A stretch of DNA of 40,703 nucleotides from positions 139,174 through 179,876 of the forward strand of contig NW_005434544.1 of NCBI RefSeq assembly GCF_000315625.1. The letters are read 5' to 3'. Under the pieces are notes generated by a model. That model worked only from the letters and a program-made list of their open reading frames with translations. It was not told where the DNA came from and searched no databases. The translations under genes and the position numbers were made by a program. This document shows positions 1-11,010 of this stretch, piece by piece (position 1 is the first letter of the stretch; every line of letters begins with the position of its first letter). The stretch is from Guillardia theta CCMP2712. Lineage: Eukaryota; Cryptophyceae; Pyrenomonadales; Geminigeraceae.

Positions 1-56
1 AGAGAGGGAGAGAGAGAGAGTCAGCATTTTTCTCCACTTGCCCCTGTCCCTCTTAC

Positions 57-3000
57 CGATGGTGGCGATGTGCTCGTGGTTCCATGTGTTGCCGTCTGCC
101 AAGGTCGTTCGCTCGCCGATGCCAGTGATCTGCACGAGTTCCGATCACCACCAGCATGCTCGTGCTCCGAGAACAGGACGAGGGGAGGAGGGGGAGGACG
201 AGGACGAGGGAAAGGCACCTCTCCCCGCTATCCTTCCTCCTCCCCCCTTTTCACCTTCTTATTCACCTCCTCTCCTTAACTTCCACCTATTTTCAGATTC
301 TCTTGTCCTCTATCTTCGCCTCTGCTCTGCTCTGTTGTGCTCTCCTTCCTTTCCTTTCCACTCCGTACCTGATAACCGTAGTCCCACCATGCCATCACTC
401 TTGCCTCCTTGGGGGTCTTATCTCTCAACCAGTAGTATGCCTGTTCTCTCGGTCAGCTCCCCCTCCCCCTCCCCCCAAAAAACCCTTTTCCTCCTCCTCC
501 ATTACCTCCAGGTAGTCGTTGACCACCACAACCTGCCCGTTGTTCGTGTGGGCCTGCGGCTGGTCAGACCTGCACCTGGGCGTCTGGTGGGGAACACCTT
601 GAAGACGATGGAGGGGTTGGACATGCCGTGAGCGAGCTGATGGCAGTAGCTTTTGAACTCGAGCGCGTAGGGTCTCAGGTAGTAGACGAAGAAGATGGCG
701 AAGACGATACGGGCAATCTTGGCCGGGAAGCTCTCGTAGAAGACCGAAGACAAGCTCTCCCCCTATAGAGATCGAAGAGTGAGAAGGAATTTGAAGTGGA
801 AGGAGAGGAGCAAGATGAGTGAGGACGGACAGGGTGCGAGGAGAGTGAGGCGGAGGGAAAGGGATCTATTCAACAAGAAACATGAGGGAAACAAAATGAC
901 TCGTGGAGGAAGTGGGAAGGGTAGATGGGGAGTGAGGAGTGGGGAGGAGAGATGAAAGGAACAGGAGAGGAAGAGGAGGGGGAGAGGAGAGGGAGTTACC
1001 ATGCTGTACATCTGGTTGAACTGCTCCTTAGTCGATTCGCTGAGCCAGGAGGCGCGTGATGCTCCTTTCTTTGCCTTGCCTGACTTCTTCTGCTCTCACA
1101 CTCTCAGTCTCACTTCTCCTGCCTCTCTGGCCTCCTACCTTGTCCTGGTCCGACTCCTCACCTGCGGTAGGGGGGAGAAGGTCAGATCGTGAGCATGCGA
1201 AGATAAAGAGAAAGAGAACCGGCAGCAGCATCCTTGGAGTCCTAGCACGCCCGTAAGATGGAACATAAGGTGCAGGAGCACAAACGTACCTCAGTCTCCT
1301 TGCTCGGTGAATCATCCAAAAACCAGAGCAACAGGCAGAGCTGTGGGTGAAAGTTAGGACGTGCTTGTCTGGCCTCCATTCTCCTCCTCCATCTCCGCTG
1401 CCGCCGCCCTCTTCTTCCTCCCTCCTGCTTCCTGCCTCCTCCTGCTTACCTGGTGAACTCCCCACTCGCCGAAAGCTCCAAGCGCAATGCCGGCAAGGGC
1501 AGAAGTGATGGGACCCATGAGAAGCACCAAACGAACCTGCTCGTGGTTGAGAAGAAACAAGGATGAAGGAAAGGAACGAGCGAGGGGGGAGAGGCTGAGA
1601 AAGAGGGCGTGACAGAGAGGAGGGAGTGAAGGAAATTAGGAGAGTCTGAGGAGGGAGGAAGCCAAGGAGAGAGAGGGAGAGAGAGGGAGAGAGAGAGGGA
1701 GAGAGAGAGATACACAGCAGGAGGAAGGGGAAGGGAAGGGGGAGGAGTTTCACCATTTTCAAGGAAAAGAAGTAGCCGATGATTCCGTAGAGGACCAAGA
1801 AGAACTTCGCGTCAGCTCGGCAGTTCCACCACCACTCCGAGGCCCCGCACATCTTCGACACCTTGGCGATAGGGGAGACGCGGGCGAGGCAGATCAGGAA
1901 GCCAATGGGGGCCCAGTAGCAGGCGTAGTGGAGGTACTGCCAGTAGGCCTGCTGGCTGGCTGGCTGGTGCTCAGCCACTGAGTCAACGAGTGGATTTCCC
2001 GTCCTGGTGTGCTGCACGAAGAGGCCGCGAACACGGGCGGAAAGGGGCCCGAAGTAGCCCGTGGGGTACAGGAGCATAGCAACGCCAGCCAGGGCAGCAG
2101 CGACGACGGAGAAGGAGGCAATGCGGAGCTTGAACTGTCAAGAGAGGAGGGTAAGTGTCGGAAGTTGGAGGAGAGCGAGGGTTGATGTGGAGGACTGGAA
2201 GCTGGGGATGGGAGACAACCAGGCATTACAGGATGACAAGACAGGAAGGATGTGGAGAGAGGGAGAGAAAGAGGAGACGGGCAGTAGGGAGAGAGGGGAA
2301 GAAGCAGAGGGGGATGTCGCCTCGTACAGTTTGCAAGCTCGTCAGCCCTTTCTTGCGCCGTTGGATCTCACAGAACTCAAGCACCTGCTCCCCGTCAGAG
2401 GTGTCCCATGCTCTCAAACCACACCCTCCTCACCTGCATGATGACAAACACACCGAAGGGACCCAACTGCTCCAAGCTCTTCAGCGGCGACAATCCCACC
2501 ACGGGAACCCTGGTGGCTCCAGCGGTTCCGATGACGTAGAAGAGGGTGTAAGCCCTGTGAAGCTTCGAGGTGAAGCATCCAGTGAAGACGACGGCAATCG
2601 CGTGAGCACCGACCATGTTGAGGACGAAGATGTAGCCTCCCCACACCATAACCTGACAAGACATGTTAACCCACTTGTTTGCCTTCCTTCGTCTTCGCCG
2701 GCAGCTCTCACCATGTACACGTACGCCAGACCGGCAAATGCTCCAATCCACCACGAGTTGTCGTTGCGCAACGAGCGGCACCAGAAATAGAAGGTCATGC
2801 ACATGGCAGTGATAGCCACGCTCTCGTTGTCGTATCCTCCTGCTACTGATCGCATGATGTGCGCAGGGATGATCGACATGAACTGTCATAACGTTGAGGA
2901 TCAGCTATAACTTCTCCTGAGAAAATAGGAAGCGAACCAGCGCGGCTGCCGTTCCTGCCGCCATGAAGCCAGCGCACTCCCAGGTCAACAAGGCCAGGAA

Positions 3001-3614
3001 GGTTGTGGCTACAACACCGAACCTTGACAAAATTTGTCATTGGACCAACAAGGTGAAATGACTCTCACCATGCAGGAACATACACGCAAACATCGTTCAA
3101 GGACATGTTGATGCCAAACCAGGGCAAGACCTAGCGTCGACACGAGCGTTTCAGTGAGAAGCAGGCAACTCTTCGATCCCTCATCACCTTCCAGATCACC
3201 ACCGAGGTGATCTGCATTCCCGGATAGATGGTGGTTCCGACCGGTCGACCCACTGGATACCAACTCATGTAATCGTACCTGCGACGGGTCAGCCATTAGA
3301 ACGCTACTCTCAGAGAAGTAAACCAATGAAAGAAGGCCGTCCATCCATTCTCAGCCAGGTACTTGGTCGCACGGAAGTTGAACCTGAAGCAACGTCAGGC
3401 ATCCAGCAGGGACCGCCGTCTCATGTCACCATGGATCGAACTCGTGGATGAGTAGACCATACTCCTTGACAGCATAAAGACGAATGTTGAACGCCTCTCT
3501 GCATGCGTAGATGAACATCTGCACCAAAAGTCACATCGCACGGCAGGCCTGGATGCGTCTCACCGAGATCTGGGCAGCGACCCATGCAACCCAAACGACC
3601 GTTGGCATGGCCAT
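57..3614 (-). CDS. STT3: STT3 catalytic subunit of oligosaccharyltransferase, 3' end outside window
   Basis: This multi-pass ER protein transfers the lipid-linked glycan to Asn-X-Ser/Thr. Seventeen exons join in frame: 3564-3614, 3430-3518, 3324-3383, 3188-3278, 3069-3130, 2938-3022, 2712-2882, 2434-2652, 2328-2384, 1754-2134, 1450-1536, 1290-1340, 1000-1083, 599/598-762, 506-559, 369-440 and 57-129. They give about 617 codons. Motifs in order are [20 protein letters not shown] (first luminal acidic motif), [26 protein letters not shown] (second acidic motif), [16 protein letters not shown], and the catalytic-site WWDYGYQ at 371-391 followed by [20 protein letters not shown]. The last codon is split by a donor at 56, so the C-terminal luminal domain lies beyond base 1. 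ATG 3614 is the first in-frame Met; a 5' exon further upstream cannot be excluded because a good acceptor precedes it. Family identity is very secure. Confidence 0.96.
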
Positions 3615-4290
3615 GTTGAAGACTGCAAGAAAGATATGGTGAGAATGAGGGGGAATACGACCTCATGCAATATGGAAAATATGTATTTCGATCCTTGGGA
3701 CAAAGGAGATAGAGGAAAGGCAAGCTCAAGCTCTACGAGGCGTTCTAGTTCTCAGAGTAGGAAGTAAAAAGTACGACCATTATCAGGCATTCAAGACCAT
3801 GCCAAACAAGGCGAGAGGAAAGAGGAGGAGGAAATCGACGAGTGTTACAAAAAGGTAAGGGAAGGCAAAGAGGATTTCAGGACAAGGGGTGAACATCTAC
3901 CAAAAATAAGGACTAGTATGTTAAGATGCGTGGGGTGCAGAAAGAGCAAGTGTATGAGAATGAAGGGAAAACCTGATCATAAGAAGCAGGAAAGAAGACA
4001 AAGAAAGAGGAGGCAATGGATTGAGAGGTGTGGAAAGATGTAGTGGAGCGAGAAGATAAGAGACAAGAAGGAAGTCGACGATGAGGAGGAAGACGAAGAC
4101 GAAGACGAAGACGAAGACGAAGGGGAGCATAAGGACGAGAAGGATGATCAAGACGAGGAGGAGGATGACGAAGAGGAGGGAGCAGAGGCAAGGTCGAGGA
4201 GCAGCCATCGTTGTTGGTTCTCAAACATCCATAGAGCCTTCGGCGTGCGCGGAGAATCAGGGGGACAAGGGGGGTTCGATAGGAACCCTG
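3615..4290. other. Intergenic, no gene seen
   Basis: This is the 5' flank of STT3. It is purine-rich on the plus strand, with a short run of GACGAA units around 4090-4120. The long open frames here follow that composition and show no domain-like sequence or splice logic. I see no gene. Confidence 0.5.
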
Positions 4291-4440
4291 AGATCTCAGG
4301 GGGGTAGGGTACATAAAGTACCCGTATTTTTCATTAAGTAATGGGGTACTTTTGGGTCCGATCATGCCTTGGACACCTCTGTCAACGGGTAACATGGTGG
4401 GGAGTGGAGAAAAGTGGGGGTAGGGGTGGTCAAGGCCACA
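4290..4440. other. G-rich tract with recurrent GGGGTAC words
   Basis: This short block carries strings such as GGGGTAGGGTAC and GGGGTACTTTT (from 4343). It belongs to the same low-complexity class seen at 8105-8200, 17080-17190, 19670-20560, 29215-29470 and 38935-40500. It directly abuts GC-rich island A. Function is unknown. Confidence 0.55.
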
Positions 4441-4960
4441 TCACCCAATGCCGGGAAACTACTCGCCGACGAAGCCTCAGTCACGGCCACGGTTGCTCAG
4501 CTGAGCCGGGCCCTGCTAGGCCCTGCCGGCCGCTAGCCGCGCGGCCCCCCGGGCCGGGCACCGTGGCAGAGGGCGCTGAGACGTGGCCGCGGCCCCGGCC
4601 CGCCCAGTCACTGAGTGCCGCGGCCCCGCGGGCAACCCGGCCGCAGCCTGCGGCCCGGCTGTGCATTATCCGAATCACGGGCCCGACGGGTTGTGAGTGA
4701 CAGTCGGAAGCCAGACACCGAGCGGCCGTGACTCACTGTCAGTGAGAACCGCCGGGGTGACCGGGGGAATTCGCCCCGGGGGCTCCGGCCGCATCCCCCC
4801 TCCCAACCCCCGGACGGCCTCACTGCCGTAACCAGCTCAGTAACTAAAGAGGCTCGATGGACAGACAGTCCTGTATCACTGCCGCTGGACCCTTAAAACT
4901 AGCCTGAGTCACGGTTTGATACGAGATATTCACATCGGGGTTAAGCAAGCACACGGGTTG
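4440..4960. repeat. GC-rich intergenic island A
   Basis: A very GC-rich block with CCGGGCCGGG-type strings and frequent CACTGAGT/TGACTCA words lies between the 3' end of p62 and the 5' end of STT3. It contains TGACTCA at 4729-4735 and TGACAGTCGGA at 4698-4708. The reverse complement of the latter recurs in island D at 31653-31663. It has no convincing coding frame. It is one of four such islands in the window and may be a decayed dispersed repeat or a promoter-proximal element. Confidence 0.55.
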
Positions 4961-5086
4961 GTGACTGTAAAGTACAAGAATGTAGTTCGATCTTTCATGC
5001 GCCTCCCCTCCCCTCGTTCGTCTTGTTGGTGTTCCTGGGCAGCTCTCTGACCTCCCTGGCAGCTCAAAGTCCGACGGCCCTCAAGT

Positions 5087-7919
5087 CTAGGCATTGACGG
5101 CCTTGGCGGCTCTGATCAGCTCTTGCGCGTGCTCGAGCGCCTGCGGATGAGGTCAGGCGAGGAGCGAGACTGAGCACCTGCCTTGAGGTCCCCGGGCAGA
5201 TCGCGCTTGACCATCTTGACCAGCTCCGCTTCATGCGCCTCCAACTTCGACTGCAGCAGATCCGTGAGGGGAGAGGAGAGATGAGCAGAGGAGGAAGAGA
5301 ACATAACATGCCTGGAGCTTAGACAACATGTCGAGCGATGATGCTGATGCCTTGCTGCCAAACCTGGCTTGCCATGTCAGATACATCGAAGGCAACAAGC
5401 AGGAGCGACCCGATGGTAGCCCATAAGTGCCGCAGCAAACCCTGAAAGCAAGTCACGCGAGCGACCCTCCTGCCGCCCTCACCTTGATGACGCTCTCCTT
5501 CTTCCTCACGTCCTCCCCGATGGGCTCAGCTCGTGACCCCCTCCCGCTCTTGCCTGCGGGGAGCGCATTGAGGTCGCTGAAGCCGGCAGGCGACGGAGCG
5601 ACGGATCGGCGAGACTTAATCTTCCACTCCTCGACGGGGCTGGAGGAGGAGAGCTCTCCGTTCCCCCGCCTCTCCCTGCTGGCCCCGTTCTCCTTAGTAC
5701 GCGAGCCCTTGGCTAAGATCTGCATCTTGTCCACCTTCAACTCTCGTCCCGTCGCCCCCTCCCTCGTGTACATGTCGCTCTCTCGGAACGCTCCACCTAG
5801 CGACTCCTGCCAGCTTGCATGCGTCGAGCTGCCCGCACTGACCTGCGGCTCCTCCGCCCCATCCCGGGTGGCCTCCATGTCAGACTTCAAGGTCTCCACC
5901 ACTGACGCCTGATGGCGATTCACTCGCTCTACCACCCGACTCGGATCGCTATTCTTGTCCGCTACGCTCCTCCCTGACCTCGCCTCCCACAGCAGCTTCT
6001 GCCTTTTTGTCACAGGGCCGCTCGCGAGCCCGGCCCCGCGCGGACCTCCGTAGAAGTCGCACAGAGGCAGGATGGCGGTTAGGTTGACGGACCTGTGCGC
6101 CTGCAGGATGCGGCATGAGTCTCAAGAGGAGAGAGGGAGAAGGATAAGGAGAGGAGGGATGGGATGGGATGGGATGGGAGGGGAGAGATGTCACCTGACA
6201 AAGGGCTCTCTTCATCTTCTTCTGTTCATTCTGATTCGACAGGTTGTTCGCGTGCTCAAAGACCGGCTCAAAGATTTGCTGGTTCTTCGAATCCACCAGT
6301 CCCGTCTTGCCGTTCTCCAGATAATCGTAGAACCCAGTGAAGAAAGCCGTCCTCGATAGCTTCCCCGAACCAACAAACTCCTCCTCCCTCGCCTTGAGGC
6401 TCGGGAAGTCGAGGTACAGCTTGTGGATCTGTCCCTCGTCCAGCGTCACCTTCACCTCCGTGTTGGTTCGAACCATGTCGGTCATGGTAGGGATCGCGGA
6501 GGGAACGGGAGGATCGATACGAGGAGGAGCACGACGGGAGGAGTCCAGTTTCTCCGTCCTCTGCCAGAATTCTTCCTCGCTCATGATCCCGCTCTGCAGA
6601 GAAAATGATCACCCTGAACGAGAAGGAGAGGGAGAGAGTGAAGCACAGGGCGAGGAGGGAAAGTGAACACGTGGAAGAGTGAGGTAAGGGAAAAGGATCT
6701 GGGTTCGACAGCTGTGCAAAGGGAAGGGAGGGAGGGAGGGAGGGAGGGAGGGAGGGAGGAGGTGGAGAAACAGCAAGATCAGGTGCAGGGCAGGGTGGGG
6801 GTTGACGAGCAGCAGGGGAGAGGAGCAGGGAAGGACTTCACACCAGCACGAGCTCTTGTCGCAGTGCAAACACGAAGTTATCCTTGCCGAGCTTCGCGAT
6901 CGCCGCAGACGTCTTCTCCATCGCAAGCTTGTCGTTACCTTGTGTCGCCTGCCCCCCCCCGCCAGTTGTCGTAGCCGTCTTGGGCATGTGGGTGAGGATG
7001 GCGTTCTTCACGCTGTTCATTCTCCGCTCAGCATCTCCCTCAGCCTGAGCCCCCGTAAGAGAGCAAGACAAGGGGAGTGGCGGCTACTTGGGTGAAGTCA
7101 AAGATGACATCTTTCTTCGGTGGCCTGCAGCAGTCCGTCAGGTCGTGTTAGAGGTGGAAGAAGGAGGTAAACAGACCTTCCTCGAACTTTGAGTAAGTAC
7201 TTGCTCGTGCTTGCCATCGGCTTGAGCTGCATGTTCGTTAGCTACCTCCTGCTCCTTCGTCCTTCCCCTGCTCCTCCTCAAAATCGTTTCCTCCACACTA
7301 CTTGCTTCCCACTCCTCCGCCTCCTCCCCAGCTCACCAAGTCTTCAGCTGGCCAGGTCACATTGAATTCAGAACTGTACCCGGGAGGAGTATCAGAACTT
7401 TGAAATGGCCAACAGCTCAGCAGACGTCACCTTGAGCAGGCAAAGGAGAAGCCTTGCTCGTTCACAGAGATTGTTCCTTGTATCAATGGCCTGCAAACCA
7501 CCCATGATCAGGCAAGCAGGATCGTTCTCCACTAGGTGATGTAGTGGTAGTTGCAAGGTTGATTGCAGTTGATGGTTGTGACGGTGATAGTGAAGGTGCG
7601 AGGAGGAGGTGGTTAAGGTAGTGATGGTGTAGTAAGTAGGTGGCGGTTGTAGTGGTTGTGGTGAAGGAGGAGGAGGGAGAGGAGATGAAGGTAGAGGAAG
7701 TAGTAGCAGAGGTAGGAGTAGTTGTGATAGTGGAGGAAGTGCAGGAGGTGGAGAGTAGATGGTGGTTGTGGAGTACGAGTAGGAGAAAGACAAGTACGAG
7801 TATGAGTATGAGGAAGGAGGAAGATACAGGAGGAGGAAGATGCAGGAGGAGATGCGGAGGAGGAGGAAGATGCAGGAGGAGATACGGAGGAGGAGGAGGA
7901 GGAGGAGGAGGAGGAGGAG

Positions 7920-7954
<35 letters not shown>

Positions 7955-8084
7955 GGAGGAGGAGGAGGAGGAGGAAGGAGGAGGAGGAGGAGGAGGAGGA
8001 GGAGGAGGAGGAGGAGGAGGTTCCATGCTCTTACGCATCTTTCGGTCGTCCCTCCGCCCGCATCCATCCCTCTTCCGTCGCCAT
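5087..8084 (-). CDS. GTF2H1: TFIIH core subunit p62 (Tfb1/GTF2H1 family)
   Basis: This is a structural subunit of the TFIIH core used in RNA polymerase II initiation and nucleotide-excision repair. Twelve exons join in phase: 8035-8084, 7431-7490, 7337-7373, 7177-7226, 7088-7124, 6844-7044, 6195-6593, 5483-6100, 5410-5441, 5312-5363, 5182-5250 and 5087-5140. They give 552 residues, close to the roughly 550 of human p62. The N-terminal region matches the PH-like fold (QGTISVNEQGFSFAC, ASTSKYLLKV, KDVIFDFTQ). A BSD-type motif ELVLSGIMSEEEFWQ follows, then a second BSD-like stretch VKVTLDEGQIHKLYLDFPSL. The C-terminus starts with the family-typical GLLRHLW and ends in an amphipathic helix KALEHAQELIRAAKAVNA. 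Introns 10 and 11 appear to use GC donors (CAG|GCATGT and AAG|GCAGGT). Intron 1 carries the GGA/TCC microsatellite. The first exon is short but keeps phase, so the start is likely rather than certain. Confidence 0.88.
7640..8025. repeat. GGA microsatellite in p62 intron 1
   Basis: A degenerate GGA-rich stretch becomes nearly pure (GGA)n from about 7880 to 8020 on the plus strand. In the transcribed sense of p62 it reads (TCC)n. It lies wholly within the intron between exons 8035-8084 and 7431-7490. The glycine-, arginine- or proline-rich open frames here are repeat artefacts. Confidence 0.9.
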
Positions 8085-8300
8085 GAAGGATCCCAAAACA
8101 AAATTTCTATGGGGGGTAGGGGTACTCATGCCTTCCATACACCCAGGAAGTACCCACCTTTGGTATACAAAAGTTTGATAAAGTACCGGGTCCTCTAAGT
8201 TCTGTCGTAAGAAGGGGGTTATAACCGGCTTACCAAGGGTGGTCGACCATGTCCAAGATGCATGGGCTGGCGTGTTTGCTCCGGGGAGGAGCGACGATAG
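8085..8300. other. Intergenic G-rich tract, p62 promoter side
   Basis: The 5' flank of p62 holds another G-rich block, including GGGGTACTC at 8119 and AAAGTACC near 8180. It belongs to the same low-complexity class as 4290-4440. I see no gene or defined promoter motif. Confidence 0.4.
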
Positions 8301-8307
8301 CGAGAAG

Positions 8308-8537
8308 CAGGTGAGATGAAGAGATGAAGAGATGGAGAGATGGAGAGATGGAGAGATGAAGAGATGGAGAGATGGAGAGATGGAGAGATGAAGAGATGGA
8401 GAGATGAAGAGATGAAGAGATGGAGAGATGGAGAGATGGAGAGATGGAGAGATGAAGAGATGGAGAGATGAAGAGATGAAGAGATGGAGAGATGGAGAGA
8501 TGAAGAGATGAAGAGATGAAGAGATGAAGAGATGATG
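8308..8537. repeat. 8-bp minisatellite GAGATG(G/A)A
   Basis: About 28 head-to-tail copies of an 8-bp unit alternate between GAGATGGA and GAGATGAA. The order of variants is irregular. No gene overlaps it. Confidence 0.9.
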
Positions 8538-8730
8538 AGCAATGATGATGATGACGACGATGACGACGACGACGACGACGATGATGTTTGTTGGTGTTGG
8601 TGTTGGTGTTGGTGTTGGTGTTGGCAGTCAAGACGATGACGATGCTGATGATGATGACGACGATAATGATGACTTAACTTTGATGATGTTTTTTGTTGGT
8701 GTTGGTGTTGGCAGTCAAGACGATGGTCAG
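8538..8730. repeat. Compound GAT/GAC and GTTGGT repeats, duplicated block
   Basis: Trinucleotide GAT/GAC runs alternate with hexamer GTTGGT runs. A block of GTTGGT units ending in GTTGGCAGTCAAGACGATG occurs twice, at about 8588-8644 and 8695-8725. This suggests local duplication of a compound repeat. Confidence 0.8.
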
Positions 8731-8849
8731 CATTGTAGTATTGGTGCGATCAGGATGAGGTCAGGGAGCAGGGTGATTGGGAAGGAAGCAAGTACGTGTG
8801 ATCCATGATGGTAGTCAAGTTGGGGAACGAGGAGAGCAGGGAGCGCAAG

Positions 8850-8850
8850 A

Positions 8851-8914
<64 letters not shown>
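8850..8914. repeat. Hexanucleotide GAGCAG array
   Basis: About ten tandem copies of GAGCAG lie just upstream of the SRP54-like gene. One frame reads Ser-Arg repeats but has no in-frame ATG after the preceding stop, so I treat it as a non-coding microsatellite. Confidence 0.85.
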
Positions 8915-8915
<1 letters not shown>

Positions 8916-8986
8916 CCCAGCAAGATATTAGAGGAACTCTCCGGAGAGCTGACAAGTGATCTTGATTAAAGTCTTGCTTGTGTCAG

Positions 8987-9806
8987 CATCAACAAGTTAC
9001 CCGGCACGTCGAGGTGCTTTAGGACCTCACAGACCAAATTAGGCATCTTCGACTCGTTGAAGGAGACATGGCAAGGAACCAAGGATCAGTATTCGGCCAA
9101 GAAGCAGCAAGAAATGTTTCATGCCATGGTATTGCGCGTGTGCCTCCCTTCCCACTTCCCTCACCCCTTCCTGCAGGTGGGGCAGCTGATCAAGAAAGAG
9201 AAGTTCGATCTTGATGACCTCCATGATATCTTCAAGTCAGATCTCCTCCTCCTCCTCCTCCTCGTCCTCCTCCTCCTCCTCCTCCTCCTCCTCCTCCTCC
9301 TCCTCCTCCTCCTCCTCCTCCATTGACGAGCTCTGCCCAGGCAAGGCGCCGAGCAGTCCGGCGTGAACAGCTGGAGGCAGCACCTGCCGGGAGTGAAGAA
9401 CTCACCGGAGATGCTGCAGCTGTGAGTGTGTCCTCTGACCGCCGGGCGACGTGACTATCCTGCCAGTCAAGAGACCATGAGCGTGCTCGACGTTATCCCT
9501 CCCGAGTTCCGCCGCGAGCCCGACAGGCTGAAAGCTGAAGAGGTGCTGGGCTGAGCTTGTCAAGGCATCGAGCTGAGGCTGTTGAGCAGAAGGCGAGGCT
9601 GGCGAAGTCGACGGGGAAGTCAGTGATGGAAATCAACAAAGTGCTGAAAAGATTCGACGTGACCTCCCTGCTCCACTTGTTTTCCAGCTCGCTGACGTGT
9701 CAGGCAGGAGCTGAAGATGCTTCACGGCTGGCTGAGGAAGCGAGCTCTTTCTGGGAAGCCGCTGCCTACGGTAGCTGGGGAGGTGCTGGGAGCGCAGAAT
9801 TCTTAA
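8987..9806 (+). CDS. Free-standing SRP54 M-domain-like protein, 5' end unresolved
   Basis: Exons 8987-9128, 9177-9235, 9341-9421, 9467-9542, 9578-9658 and 9708-9806 join in phase and end at TAA 9804-9806. Against the SRP54/Ffh methionine-rich M domain the product shows, in order: KKEKFDLDDLHDIF (compare KKGKFDLxDF), a short LPGVKN loop, SVLDVIPPEFRREPDRL (compare the xIINSMTPEERxNP helix), ARLAKSTGKSVMEINKVLKR (compare RIAxGSGTSVQEVNxLLKQF), and FDELKML. The SRP RNA- and signal-binding helices are thus recognisable. No NG GTPase domain is present, and there is no room for one between p62 and this gene. The N-terminal stretch RCFRTSQTKLGIFDSLKETW resembles an organelle presequence. No in-frame start ATG was found, so a first exon is missing from the model. 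The 35-nt intron 9543-9577 is very short. Confidence 0.62.
9240..9322. repeat. TCC/CTC microsatellite in intron of SRP54-like gene
   Basis: A nearly pure CTC run on the plus strand lies inside the intron between exons 9177-9235 and 9341-9421. It is pyrimidine-rich in the sense of transcription. Confidence 0.9.
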
Positions 9807-10212
9807 CTTTGAGAGCAGAACAGCAGGGAGTTGGCGATGATGGCGATGGAACCTGTGAGTGTTGTCGTGCTGTTCGACTCAGAGCATGCAGTGATAGCAG
9901 CTTGCAGGGGAGCGGCTTCCAGATGAAGACGAAGTTCAAGAGGTGAGGGGAGGGATAGGGGACAGCCTCTTGGTAGAAGTTGAAGAGTTGAGAAGAGCGA
10001 TTGAAAGCAAGCTCTTGGTAGCACAAGTAGTTGTCGGTGAGTCAATCTCGTCCGTTGATGGGTCTATACTTCCTTCCCCCAGCAGCACAGTCTCTCACGC
10101 AGCATCGTCATCGCCCTTGTATTACTCTACACCTTGTACACATCGCATTCGACCTCCCTAGTTGTCGTTACAACCCCTCGCCCTCCCCACCTCCGGCCCA
10201 GCAGCTCGCACG
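9807..10212. other. Convergent 3' intergenic segment
   Basis: This is the space between the stop of the SRP54-like gene (+) and the stop of the cyclic-nucleotide-binding gene (-). I see no gene, repeat or clear terminator. Confidence 0.4.
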
Positions 10213-10975
10213 TCAAGAGGAGCTGAGAACTCTCGGGCTCCTAGTGACTTCCAACTTTCTTGCTGACTTAGGGGGACGAGGAGAGCTCTTCGACCTCTCT
10301 GACGGAGGAGTGGGAGGGGGCCGGGCTCCCCTCAAGCAGCTGATGGAGAGCAGGACGTTGAAGATGGTGTCTTTGTCGCTGCCTTCCCCTCCTATCAGCA
10401 AGTTCAACGAGCTATCTGCTGCTCGACTCAGGCTCAGAGCAGGGAGGTGGCGAGGAGAAGTTGTCTGCGACAAGCTCCTTCCTTGTGTGCTTGCAAGCAT
10501 GTGCTTCAGGTACAGGTCCCTCATCCCTTCCAACTTTGCAAGCGTCACATCCTCCGGCTCGTTCGTCCCCTTCGCCCCGATCGACTCTCTGATCCTGCTG
10601 CGCTTCATTCTCACCTCCTCCTCAGCAGCTGCAGCCATCTCCTCGTGACCCCCCGAGCTGTTCCAGTCGAAGACGCTGCAGAACTCCTTGAGTCCGATCA
10701 GGTTGCTAAGGCCGACCACGTAGAACAAGGTCGACCCCTGCAACTTCTTCATCCCGCACATCTGCAGCCCCGCGGCGAGAGCGAAGGGCGAGATCGCCTT
10801 GGCGTCGTCAGGCTTTAGCAGCATGAACGCCTGGGCCACGTTGCGGAAGAGGCAGCGGAGCACGAGTTTGATCCTCTCTACCACCTGCGACTTGAACTCG
10901 TCCGAAGTTCGGCTCTGCTCCTTGAGGTACTTGTTGGCTTTCGGGCTTCTCGGCACCTTGCAGCTGAAAACCGAC

Positions 10976-11010
<35 letters not shown>

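Noticed and set aside
7640-8101. Gly-, Arg-, Pro- and Ser-homopolymer open frames
   Set aside because: They are readings of the GGA microsatellite inside p62 intron 1.
9541-9580. Apparent frameshift in the SRP54-like gene
   Set aside because: A 35-nt GT-AG intron (9543-9577) restores the conserved M-domain frame without invoking a mutation.
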